DNA of 42,071 nucleotides from Actinomycetes bacterium. Its GTDB lineage: Bacteria; Actinomycetota; Actinomycetes; Mycobacteriales; Micromonosporaceae. The stretch lies in contig JAEYGD010000373.1 in NCBI GenBank assembly GCA_023402505.1, positions 1 to 42,071 of the forward strand, written 5' to 3'. Below the pieces are notes generated by a model. The model searched no databases. It was not told the DNA's origin and worked only from the letters and a program-made list of their open reading frames with translations. The translations under genes and the position numbers were made by a program. How positions within the stretch are numbered: position 1 is the stretch's first letter; each line of letters starts with the position of its first letter. Positions 15,465 to 22,253 of the stretch are shown in pieces.

Positions 15465-15547
15465 TCCGTGCACCCCACCTACCGTGGGCCGCGCACCCGC
15501 TTCCCGCCCGCCGGCACCCGGCGGCACCCGACCACAGGACGTGAACC

Positions 15548-16192
15548 ATGCGTGAGGAGTTCCGGGCCGACCTGCAGCTCGTCAGCCAGCTGCTGGTGGA
15601 CATGGCGGAGGGGGCCCGCGCCGCGATGCGGTTGGCCACCCGCGCCCTGCTCACCGCCGACCGGGCAGCGGCGGAGACGGTGATCGAGCGGGACGCGGAG
15701 CTGGACGGGCTCTACCGCGAGGTCGAGGAGCGGGTGTGCGACCTGCTCGCCCGGCAGGCCCCGGTCGCGTCCGACCTGCGCATGATGATCACCGCCCTGC
15801 ACGTCGCCGCCGACCTGGAGCGCATGGGCGACCTGGCCGTGCACGTCGGGAAGACCGCGCTGCGGCGGCACCCGTCCCCGGCCGTGCCGGCGGAACTGCG
15901 CCCGATCTTCACCGACATGGCGACCAGCGCCGACCGGATGAGCGGCAAGATCGCCACCGTCCTGGCGAAGCCCGACGCCGACCTGGCGGCCGAGCTGGAC
16001 CGCGACGACGACACCATGGACGACCTGCACAAGAGCCTGTTCGGAGTGCTGCTCGGCGACGACTGGCCGTACGGGGTGGAGACGGCGATCGACGCGACGC
16101 TGCTCGGGCGCTTCTACGAGCGCTTCGCCGACCACGCGGTCAACGCCGGCGAGCACGTCGTCTACCTCATCACCGGCGAGACCACCGCCTGA
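15548..16192 (+). CDS. phoU: Phosphate signalling protein PhoU
   Basis: 214 residues, the standard length. Two three-helix repeats carry the PhoU metal-site motifs: DLERMGDLAVHVGK in the first half and FYERFADHAVNAGEHVVYLI in the second. PhoU connects the PstSCAB transporter to the SenX3/PhoR kinase and keeps the regulon off when phosphate is ample. It has an AGGAC ribosome site before ATG 15548. It is divergent from senX3 and lies 85-130 bp behind the GTTCACC repeats, so it is probably RegX3-regulated. It converges with the phosphoglycerate mutase gene across a hairpin at 16199-16235. Confidence 0.93.
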   Translation: MREEFRADLQLVSQLLVDMAEGARAAMRLATRALLTADRAAAETVIERDAELDGLYREVEERVCDLLARQAPVASDLRMMITALHVAADLERMGDLAVHVGKTALRRHPSPAVPAELRPIFTDMATSADRMSGKIATVLAKPDADLAAELDRDDDTMDDLHKSLFGVLLGDDWPYGVETAIDATLLGRFYERFADHAVNAGEHVVYLITGETTA

Positions 16193-16198
16193 GCCGAG

Positions 16199-16235
16199 CG
16201 AGGGGCCCCAGCCCGGCGCCGAGCGGAGCCCCTCG
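16199..16235. terminator. Hairpin between convergent phoU and gpmA
   Basis: CGAGGGGC and GCCCCTCG form an 8-bp perfect stem around a 21-base loop, six bases after the phoU stop. Next to it, the segment GCGTCAGCGGCCC appears twice (16247 and 16274), once inside the gpmA 3' end. Confidence 0.5.
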
Positions 16236-16276
16236 TCAGACGGGCCGCGTCAGCGGCCCCCTGATGCACCGCCGCG

Positions 16277-17044
16277 TCAGCGGCCCTGGTTCGCCACCGC
16301 GGCGGCCGCGTCCTTCGCCGCCTTCGGGTCCAGGTAGGTGCCGCCCAGCGTGAGCGGGCGCAGGTGCGGGTCGAGGTCGTAGCGCAGCGGGATGCCGGTG
16401 GGGATGTTCAGCTTGGCGATCGCCTCGTCGCTGATCTGGTCGAGGTGCTTGACCAGGGCACGCAGGGAGTTGCCGTGGGCGGCGACCAGGACCGTCCGGC
16501 CGGCCAGGATGTCCGGCACGATCGAGTCGTACCAGTACGGCAGCATCCGGTCGACGACGTCCTTGAGGCACTCCGTGCGGGGCATCAGCTCGCTCGGCAG
16601 CAGCTTGTAGCGGGGGTCGCCGGCCTGCGACCACTCGTCGTCGTCCGCGATCGGCGGCGGCGGGGTGTCGTACGAGCGGCGCCAGCGCATGAACTGCTCC
16701 TCGCCGTACTCGTCGAGGGTCTGCTTCTTGTTCTTGCCCTGCAGGGCGCCGTAGTGGCGCTCGTTGAGCCGCCACGACCGGCGCGCCGCGATCCAGTGCC
16801 GGTCGGCGGCGTCCAGCGCCAGCTCGGCGGTGCGGATCGCCCGCCGCAGCAGGCTGGTGTGCACCACGTCCGGCAGCAGGTTGTGCTCGCGCAGCAGCTC
16901 GCCGCCGCGGCGCGCCTCGATCGCGCCCTTCTCGGTCAGGTCCACGTCGACCCAGCCGGTGAAGAGGTTCTTGGCGTTCCAGTCGCTCTCGCCGTGCCGC
17001 AGCAGGACCAGCGTCCCGACGGTGGGCCCTTCGCTAGCAGTCAT
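16277..17044 (-). CDS. gpmA: 2,3-bisphosphoglycerate-dependent phosphoglycerate mutase
   Basis: 255 residues. The catalytic RHGES motif has phospho-acceptor His17 (LVLLRHGESDWN), followed by NLFTGWVDVDLTEKG, RRAIRTAEL, RRSWRLNERHYGALQG, the PPPPI loop and VLVAAHGNSLRALVKHLD with the second catalytic histidine. It converts 3-phosphoglycerate to 2-phosphoglycerate in glycolysis. ATG 17044 is chosen because AGGA lies about 10 bases upstream and the family starts here; an ATG three codons earlier is possible. In mycobacteria gpm1 sits right next to senX3; here phoU separates them. Confidence 0.94.
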   Translation of the reverse strand: MTASEGPTVGTLVLLRHGESDWNAKNLFTGWVDVDLTEKGAIEARRGGELLREHNLLPDVVHTSLLRRAIRTAELALDAADRHWIAARRSWRLNERHYGALQGKNKKQTLDEYGEEQFMRWRRSYDTPPPPIADDDEWSQAGDPRYKLLPSELMPRTECLKDVVDRMLPYWYDSIVPDILAGRTVLVAAHGNSLRALVKHLDQISDEAIAKLNIPTGIPLRYDLDPHLRPLTLGGTYLDPKAAKDAAAAVANQGR

Positions 17045-17195
17045 GCCGATCATCCTGCCGCACCGGCCCGCCGGACGCGCGGGAAGGGTGGTGACGACCA
17101 CCACGTGGAAAACCCGGTGACCGGCGTTCCGGGGCGCCACTAGGTTGTAAGGCGCTGCCAAGAGACCGGTCATTACGAAAGCGGGGGTCGCCGGC

Positions 17196-18557
17196 GTGCG
17201 GACGATGCGGGGTTGGTTACAGGACACGGCCGGCGGGCTGCCACGGACCTTCTGGTACCTGTGGGGCGGCACCCTGATCAACCGGCTCGGCTCGTTCGTC
17301 CTGGTCTTCCTCGCCATCTACCTGACCCTGGAACGGGGCTTCTCCGCCTCCCAGGCCGGTCTGGTCCTCGGCCTCTGGGGCGTCGGCGGCGCGGTCGGCA
17401 CCACCATCGGCGGCACGCTCGCCGACCGCTGGGGCCGCCGGCCGACGCTGCTCACCGCCCACCTCGGCGCCGCGAGCATGATGCTGGCCCTCGGCTTCGC
17501 CCGGGAGCTGGAGATGGTGGCGCTCGGCGCCCTCCTGCTCGGCCTGTTCGCCGAGGCGGCGCGGCCGGCGTTCGGCGCCATGATGATCGACGTCGTGCCG
17601 GAGAAGGACCGGCTGCGGGCGTTCTCCCTCAACTACTGGGCGATCAACCTCGGCTTCGCCTGCGCGGCCATCCTCGCGGGTGTCGCGGCCGAGGCCGGCT
17701 ACCTGCTGCTCTTCGTGGTGGACGCCGTCACCACGCTGGCCACCGCGCTGATCATCTTTGTCAAGGTCGGCGAGACCCGCCGGCCGGCGCCGGTCACGAC
17801 CGGGCGGCCGGCGCCGGTCGGGGCGCTGCGGACCATCCTCTCCGACCGGGTCTACCTGGGCTTCGTGACGCTGAACCTGTTCGGGGCGCTGGTGTTCCTC
17901 CAGCACATCTCGATGCTGCCGATCGCGATGGGCGAGTCCGGGCTGAGCCCCGCCACGTACGGCTCGGTGATCGCCCTCAACGGCGTGCTGATCGTGGTGG
18001 GTCAGCTCTTCGTCCCCCGGCTCATCAAGGGCCGCAGCCGTTCGCACGTGCTCGCCCTGGCCGCGGTGGTGATGGGCGTCGGGTTCGGCCTGACGGCGTT
18101 CGCCGGGAGCGCCTGGTTCTACGGCCTGACCGTGCTGATCTGGACCGTCGGCGAGATGCTCAACTCGCCGTCCAACGCCACGCTGATCGCCGAGCTGTCG
18201 CCGGGCGAGCTGCGCGGTCGCTACCAGGGCGTCTTCTCGTTGTCCTGGCAGGTGGCGGGTGCCGTCGCACCGGTCCTCGGCGGGCTGGTCCGGGAGCAGG
18301 CCGGCAACACCACGCTCTGGCTGAGCTGCGCGGTGATCGGCGGGCTGATGGCGGTGGCGCACCTGATCTCCGGTCCGGCCCGGGAGCGCCGGGCGGCCAT
18401 GCTGCGGTCCGCGACGCGCCCGGTGGTGCCGGCGGTCGCGCTGCGCCCGTCCGCGCCGGAGGCCGGCGAGGCCGCCGCGACGGCACCGGCCGAGCCGCTC
18501 CCGGCTCGCGCCGGTGACGGTACGCCCGCCGGGCCGGTCACCGCCGGCCAGCCGTGA
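17196..18557 (+). CDS. MFS transporter (DHA1-like), first of a tandem pair
   Basis: 453 residues with about 12 membrane segments. Between segments 2 and 3 it has the MFS motif A, LADRWGRRPTLL; a proton-antiporter-like stretch follows. The central loop (VGETRRPAPVTTGRPAPVG) is short, and the C-terminal tail is Ala/Pro-rich and hydrophilic (about 50 residues). It is clearly homologous end to end with the next gene: both open with the shared DTAGGLP-TFWYLWGG segment (first letters differ) and share LADRWGRR, LIVVGQLFVPRLI and PARERR blocks. GTG 17196 is used; ATG 17205 is possible. Substrate unknown; drug or metabolite export is the usual guess. Confidence 0.88.
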   Translation: MRTMRGWLQDTAGGLPRTFWYLWGGTLINRLGSFVLVFLAIYLTLERGFSASQAGLVLGLWGVGGAVGTTIGGTLADRWGRRPTLLTAHLGAASMMLALGFARELEMVALGALLLGLFAEAARPAFGAMMIDVVPEKDRLRAFSLNYWAINLGFACAAILAGVAAEAGYLLLFVVDAVTTLATALIIFVKVGETRRPAPVTTGRPAPVGALRTILSDRVYLGFVTLNLFGALVFLQHISMLPIAMGESGLSPATYGSVIALNGVLIVVGQLFVPRLIKGRSRSHVLALAAVVMGVGFGLTAFAGSAWFYGLTVLIWTVGEMLNSPSNATLIAELSPGELRGRYQGVFSLSWQVAGAVAPVLGGLVREQAGNTTLWLSCAVIGGLMAVAHLISGPARERRAAMLRSATRPVVPAVALRPSAPEAGEAAATAPAEPLPARAGDGTPAGPVTAGQP

Positions 18558-18604
18558 CGCGCGACACCCTGGCGTACGGGGACTGATCTTCCTACCGTCG
18601 GGAA

Positions 18605-18624
18605 CAGTTTCGTTTAGGAAACTG
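18605..18624. promoter_or_regulatory. Operator-like inverted repeat CAGTTTC-N6-GAAACTG before second MFS gene
   Basis: Perfect 7-bp half-sites with a six-base spacer, AT-rich against its surroundings. A TACCGT box at about 18593 would place the transcription start on or beside it, so a repressor bound here would block the second MFS gene alone. No regulator gene is adjacent. Confidence 0.5.
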
Positions 18625-18645
18625 AACTGTTTCGGGAGGCGACGG

Positions 18646-19950
18646 GTGCGATCGCTGCGCCGCTGGCTGGACGACACGGCCGGCGGGCTACCCGCCACCT
18701 TCTGGTACCTCTGGGGCGGGCTGCTCGTCAACCGGGCCGGCGCCTTCGCCATGCTCTTCCTGCCGCTGTACCTGACCGAGGCGCGTGGGGCGAGCGAGGC
18801 GCTGGCCGGGACGATCGTCGGGGCGTACGGGCTGGGCGGGGCGGCCGGCGTGCTGCTCGGCGGTGTCCTCGCCGACCGCTGGGGGCGGCGCTCGACCCTG
18901 GTCGCCGCCCACGTCGGCACGGCCGCGTTGATGGTGGCGCTCGCGTTCAGCCAGCACCTGGCGGTGATCGCCGTGCTCAGCGCCCTGGTCGGGGTGGCCC
19001 ACTCGATGCCCAGTCCCGCCTTCGTGGCGGCGATCGTGGACGTCGTACCCGAGCAGCGCCGCTCGCGGGCCTTCAACCTCCAGTTCTGGGCGTTCAACCT
19101 GGGCATGGCGGTCGCCTCGCTGCTCGCCGGGCTGCTGGCCGAGGCGAGCTTCCTCGCGCTGTTCCTGGTCGACGCCGGGGCCACCCTGGCCGCCGCGTTG
19201 ATCATCGCGGTGAAGGTGCCGGAGACGCTGCCCCGGGGACGCGGCGCGCAGACCTTGGACAGTCACCGATCGCGCCGGACGGCAACTGTCCAGGATCCGC
19301 CCAGGGGCGGCCGGCGGCCCGGCCTGCACACCGCGCTGACCGACCGGGTGTTCCTCACCTTCGTGGCGCTGACCTTCGTCCTGGCCGTGCTGACCATGCA
19401 GACGTCGACGATCATGCCGCTGGCCATGCGCGCGGACGGGCTGGGCCCGTCGTCGTACGGTGCGGTGGTGGCCCTGGGCGGGGTGCTGATCGTGGTCGGG
19501 CAGCTCTTCGTACCCCGGTTGATCGACCGGCACCGCAAGGACCGGGTCCTGGCCGTCTCCACGGCGCTGCTGGCGCTGGGCTTCGCGGCCCTCGCCCTGG
19601 CCGACGACCTGGCGGTGTACCTGGCGGCGGCGGTGGTCTGGACGGTCGGCCAGATGCTGGCCGCACCCCCCAACGCCCAGATCAACGCCGACCTGGCCCC
19701 ACCCGAGCTGCGCGCCCGCTACCAGTCGGTCTTCTACCTGGCCTTCCCGGCGGCGTCGTTCGTGGCGCCGACGCTCGGCGGCGTGAGCCTGCAGTACCTC
19801 GGCGAGCGGCACTGGCTCGTCGTCGGCGGGCTGGGCCTGCTCGCCGCCGGTTGCCACCTGCTCGCCGGCCCGGCCCGGGAACGCCGGGTGGCCGCGCAGC
19901 GCCGCGCCCTCGCGGCCCGCCGCGAACCGGCGCTCTCCGCCGACCGGTGA
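18646..19950 (+). CDS. MFS transporter (DHA1-like), second of a tandem pair
   Basis: 434 residues, about 12 membrane segments, MFS motif A LADRWGRRSTLV. It starts at GTG 18646, with GGGAGG seven bases upstream; a longer ORF reaches back into the previous gene but lacks similarity. It is a paralogue of 17196-18557. The central cytoplasmic loop is about 16 residues longer than in the first copy. The extra stretch (AQTLDSHRSRRTATVQDP) is encoded by a palindromic DNA segment (19256-19292), which looks like an in-frame insertion. An inverted repeat lies just upstream (18605-18624) and a strong terminator follows (19967-19999). Confidence 0.88.
   Translation: MRSLRRWLDDTAGGLPATFWYLWGGLLVNRAGAFAMLFLPLYLTEARGASEALAGTIVGAYGLGGAAGVLLGGVLADRWGRRSTLVAAHVGTAALMVALAFSQHLAVIAVLSALVGVAHSMPSPAFVAAIVDVVPEQRRSRAFNLQFWAFNLGMAVASLLAGLLAEASFLALFLVDAGATLAAALIIAVKVPETLPRGRGAQTLDSHRSRRTATVQDPPRGGRRPGLHTALTDRVFLTFVALTFVLAVLTMQTSTIMPLAMRADGLGPSSYGAVVALGGVLIVVGQLFVPRLIDRHRKDRVLAVSTALLALGFAALALADDLAVYLAAAVVWTVGQMLAAPPNAQINADLAPPELRARYQSVFYLAFPAASFVAPTLGGVSLQYLGERHWLVVGGLGLLAAGCHLLAGPARERRVAAQRRALAARREPALSADR
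19256..19292. repeat. Palindromic element inside the second MFS coding sequence
   Basis: TGGACAGT (19256-19263) and ACTGTCCA (19285-19292) are perfect inverted half-sites around 21 bases, with further partial pairing inside and flanks CCT/AGG. It encodes most of the extra 16 residues in the central loop that the paralogue lacks. It looks like an in-frame insertion of a short palindromic repeat. Confidence 0.5.
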
Positions 19951-20317
19951 CCATCCTCGGGTACGCGAAACGCCCACCACGGCTCGTGATGGGCGTTTCC
20001 ACGATATGACCGGCGGCGGCGGGCGGCACTCACCCCCGTAAGCGGCGCCCGCTCGCGCCGCCGGTCCAAACAGGTGGCCACCGTCCCCCAACGGTGTTGT
20101 TCCACCCGTCCCCCGCACCACACTCGTTGCACGGATCTGATCGATCCTCCGCTCCCCCGAACGGATCCGAGCGCAGCACGGTGTAATAAAGTTAGTTCGC
20201 CCGGAATGCGGATTCAACCTGAACCGACTGTCTCGCCGGTCACAGCCCCGATGTCACCGCCTGCCCGGGTACAACTGTGGCCAACAGCGCATACCCGTCG
20301 ACCATTCCCGCAAACGC
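19951..20317. other. 367-bp convergent gap between second MFS and histone-like gene
   Basis: Apart from the terminator at 19967-19999, I see an AT-rich patch (GTGTAATAAAGTTAG, 20181-20195) with TAATAA as a possible -10 on the plus strand, but no gene behind it. A 123-codon ORF across the region lacks a ribosome site and family likeness, and is probably not real. Confidence 0.5.
19967..19999 (+). terminator. Terminator hairpin after the MFS pair
   Basis: GAAACGCCCACCAC-GGCTC-GTGATGGGCGTTTC: a 14-bp stem with one G:U pair and a five-base loop, followed by CC and a short AT-rich stretch. It lies 17 bases after the second MFS stop. Confidence 0.75.
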
Positions 20318-21535
20318 TCACCCGTCCTCCCGATCGGGTGACTCGGTCCGGAAGAAGTTGCTGGGCCGGCCGTCGCGCATCTGCTCCTGGTAGATCAGGT
20401 TCAGCCTCCGCAGGTCGAAGGTGTGGAACCACTCGTCCCAGGTGATCTCGCGGATCCGGCTGCTCTCCCGGTAACCGGGGATGTCGAAGGTGAGCACCCC
20501 GGCGCGGCCCTCCCGCTCGGTGCCGGCGATCGTCGCCGGTTTCGCGCCGCGCTGCTCCGCCCAGCGCCGGATCACGTCGTGGTTGGTGGTGACCAGGCTC
20601 CGGCCGGGCCGCTCGGGCCGGTCGGCCAGCGACGAGATGACCTGCGAGGTGCCGACCGACCGCGACGAACTCCGCCCGGTACGCACACCGGTACGCGCCG
20701 GGCCGGTCGTGGCCGCCTCGCGCGCCGGCGCGGTCCTCGTCGTCGCCGGGGCCTTCGTCGCCCGGGTACGCGCCGGCGTGGTCCTCGCGGCAGTGGTCCT
20801 CGCGGCAGTGGTCCTCGCGGCGGTGGTCCGCGCCGTCGCCGTGCTCTTCCTCGCCGGCGCCTTCTTCGCCGCCGTGGTCTTCCTCGCGGCCGCCGTCTTC
20901 CTTGCGGCCGCCGTCTTCGCCGTCGTCGTGCGCTTCGCGGGTGCCTTCTTCGCGGCCGCCGTGCGCTTCGCAGGCGCCTTCTTCGCGGCCGTCGTCTTCT
21001 TCGCGGGCGCCTTCTTCGCGGCCGCCGTCTTCTTCGCGGGCGCCTTCTTCGCGGCCGCCGTCTTCTTCGCGGGCGCCTCCTTCGCGGCCGCCGTCCGCTT
21101 CGCGGGCGCCTTCTTCGCGGCCGCCGTCTTCTTCGCCGCCGCCTTGCGGGCCGCGGTCTTCTTCGCCGCCGCGGTCTTCTTCGCCGCCGCCTTCTTCGCG
21201 GGCGCGGCCTTGTTCGCCGGCACCGCCTTCGCGGTACGCCCGGCTGCCCGCTTGGTCGCCGACGGGCGGCCGGCCGGGCCGGTGCTCGTACGCGCTGCCC
21301 CGCCCGCGCGGCGCGTACCCCGAAGGGTCTTCACCAACGTCCGCACCAGGTCCGGTTTGCGGAGTCCGGAGGTGCCGGAGACCCCGTGCCGGCGCAACTG
21401 CCCGCGGATCTCGTCCACCGTCATCCGGGAGATCTCCGCTTCGGAGACCTCCGGCGTGTTCGGAGTCTGGTTGCCTGCCTGTCGTCCGGTCCGGGTCGCG
21501 GTCCCGCCGCGACCTGAGCTGCTTCGCTGAGCCAT
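20318..21535 (-). CDS. Histone-H1-like protein: Rho-N/SAP-like head, Lys/Ala tail, C-terminal small domain
   Basis: 405 residues in three parts. Residues about 33-73 (ISRMTVDEIRGQLRRHGV and KPDLVRTLVKTLRG) form a Rho_N/SAP-like helix-extended-loop-helix, a probable nucleic-acid binder. Residues about 85-290 are a Lys/Ala/Pro/Thr/Arg array based on 11-residue units such as AAAKKAPAKKT, like the tails of histone H1 and bacterial Hup/Lsr2-type proteins. Residues about 316-405 are a compact domain (HDVIRRWAEQRG, GVLTFDIPGY, ITWDEWFHTFDL, LIYQEQ, SNFFR). As I recall, such small proteins are often wrongly annotated as 1,4-alpha-glucan branching enzyme. ATG 21535 has AAGGAG 11 bases before. Probable nucleoid protein. 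Confidence 0.8.
   Translation of the reverse strand: MAQRSSSGRGGTATRTGRQAGNQTPNTPEVSEAEISRMTVDEIRGQLRRHGVSGTSGLRKPDLVRTLVKTLRGTRRAGGAARTSTGPAGRPSATKRAAGRTAKAVPANKAAPAKKAAAKKTAAAKKTAARKAAAKKTAAAKKAPAKRTAAAKEAPAKKTAAAKKAPAKKTAAAKKAPAKKTTAAKKAPAKRTAAAKKAPAKRTTTAKTAAARKTAAARKTTAAKKAPARKSTATARTTAARTTAARTTAARTTPARTRATKAPATTRTAPAREAATTGPARTGVRTGRSSSRSVGTSQVISSLADRPERPGRSLVTTNHDVIRRWAEQRGAKPATIAGTEREGRAGVLTFDIPGYRESSRIREITWDEWFHTFDLRRLNLIYQEQMRDGRPSNFFRTESPDREDG
20930..21145 (-). repeat. 33-bp coding repeats in the histone-like gene
   Basis: Near-identical 33-bp units (encoding 11-residue Lys/Ala/Pro units such as AAAKKAPAKKT) stand in tandem, about six in close succession. Copy number is likely to vary between strains and to be error-prone in assemblies. 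Confidence 0.8.
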
Positions 21536-21590
21536 GGACGCTCACGCTCCTTGAGACAGTCCGTCCTCGGCGCGCGGCGGGTCCCAAACT

Positions 21591-21610
21591 GCCGCACCGC
21601 GCGGTGCGGC
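21591..21610. terminator. Perfect 20-bp palindrome after the YbjN gene
   Basis: GCCGCACCGCGCGGTGCGGC is fully self-complementary. It lies eight bases downstream of the YbjN stop and upstream of the histone-like gene on the same strand. It could terminate YbjN transcription or act as a regulator site for the next gene. Confidence 0.5.
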
Positions 21611-21617
21611 ATACCCG

Positions 21618-22172
21618 TCAGGAACGGCCCGAACCTCCCGGAGCGGGAGCGGGCTCACCGGCGGCCGGTGCGGCGTCGGAGGAGGGCTCGAAGAGGTGGG
21701 CGAAGGCCGCGAGGTTCGCGGTGGATTCGCCGCGCTTGACCCGCCACTCCCACTCCCGGCGGATCGAACTGCCGAAGCCGATCTCCAGCATCGTGTCGAA
21801 GGACTCGTCGGCGTACGTCAGGACCGCCCCGAGCAGCCGGTCCAGCTCGTCGGCGTCGATCCCCGCCGGGTTGACCCGGCCGGTCAGGTAGACGTCGCCG
21901 ACGGCGTCGATGGAGAAGGACACCCCGTACATGCGGGCGTTGCGCTGGAGCAACCACGCCCACAACTCCTCGCGGCGCTCGTCGGGCTGGCGCATCACGA
22001 ACGCCTCGATCCGCAGGGCGTGCTCGCCGACGATCAGGTTGCAGACGGTCTTGAGCTTGTGGGTGCCGGGCAGGGTGACGGCGTACGAGTCCGGGCCGGT
22101 GGACTCGCAGGCCAGGTCCCGCTCGGCGCAGACCGACTCGATCAGCGCCCCGAGGTCGCTCCTACCGCTCAT
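21618..22172 (-). CDS. YbjN domain-containing protein
   Basis: 184 residues. The YbjN fold is recognised from the order of strands and helices in SDLGALIESVCAERDL, YAVTLPGTHKLKTVCNLIVG, LRIEAFVMRQPDERREELWA, WLLQRNARMYGVSFSIDAVGD, VYLTGRVN and IDADELDRLLGAVLTYADES. A Pro/Ala-rich tail ends the protein. The family resembles type III secretion chaperones in fold, but its role in actinobacteria is unknown. ATG 22172 is chosen over GTG 22181 because a TAGAGT -10 box covers the GTG and ends seven bases before the ATG. By position it equals Rv0487, next to mshA (Rv0486). Confidence 0.85.
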   Translation of the reverse strand: MSGRSDLGALIESVCAERDLACESTGPDSYAVTLPGTHKLKTVCNLIVGEHALRIEAFVMRQPDERREELWAWLLQRNARMYGVSFSIDAVGDVYLTGRVNPAGIDADELDRLLGAVLTYADESFDTMLEIGFGSSIRREWEWRVKRGESTANLAAFAHLFEPSSDAAPAAGEPAPAPGGSGRS

Positions 22173-22179
22173 CGCACCC

Positions 22180-22185
22180 ACTCTA
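22180..22185 (-). promoter_or_regulatory. -10 box TAGAGT of leaderless YbjN gene
   Basis: TAGAGT, seven bases (GGGTGCG), then ATG 22172 on the minus strand. It covers the alternative GTG at 22181, which decides the start. Confidence 0.6.
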
Positions 22186-22253
22186 CGGCCGGCCCGACCC
22201 GCCCGCGCGGCAGCCGGCCCGGCGCCGGCGAGGGGGCCGTTCCAGGCACCGGG

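Noticed and set aside
20074..20445. 123-codon plus-strand ORF between the MFS and histone-like genes
   Set aside because: No ribosome site, Pro/Thr/Arg-rich composition, and it runs into the 3' end of the histone-like gene on the other strand.
20930..21145. CRISPR or intergenic tandem array
   Set aside because: The 33-bp units lie in frame inside the Lys/Ala-rich coding region and encode 11-residue repeats.
20318..21535. 1,4-alpha-glucan branching enzyme
   Set aside because: The C-terminal domain is of the type often given that name, but no GH13 catalytic motif or suitable length is present.
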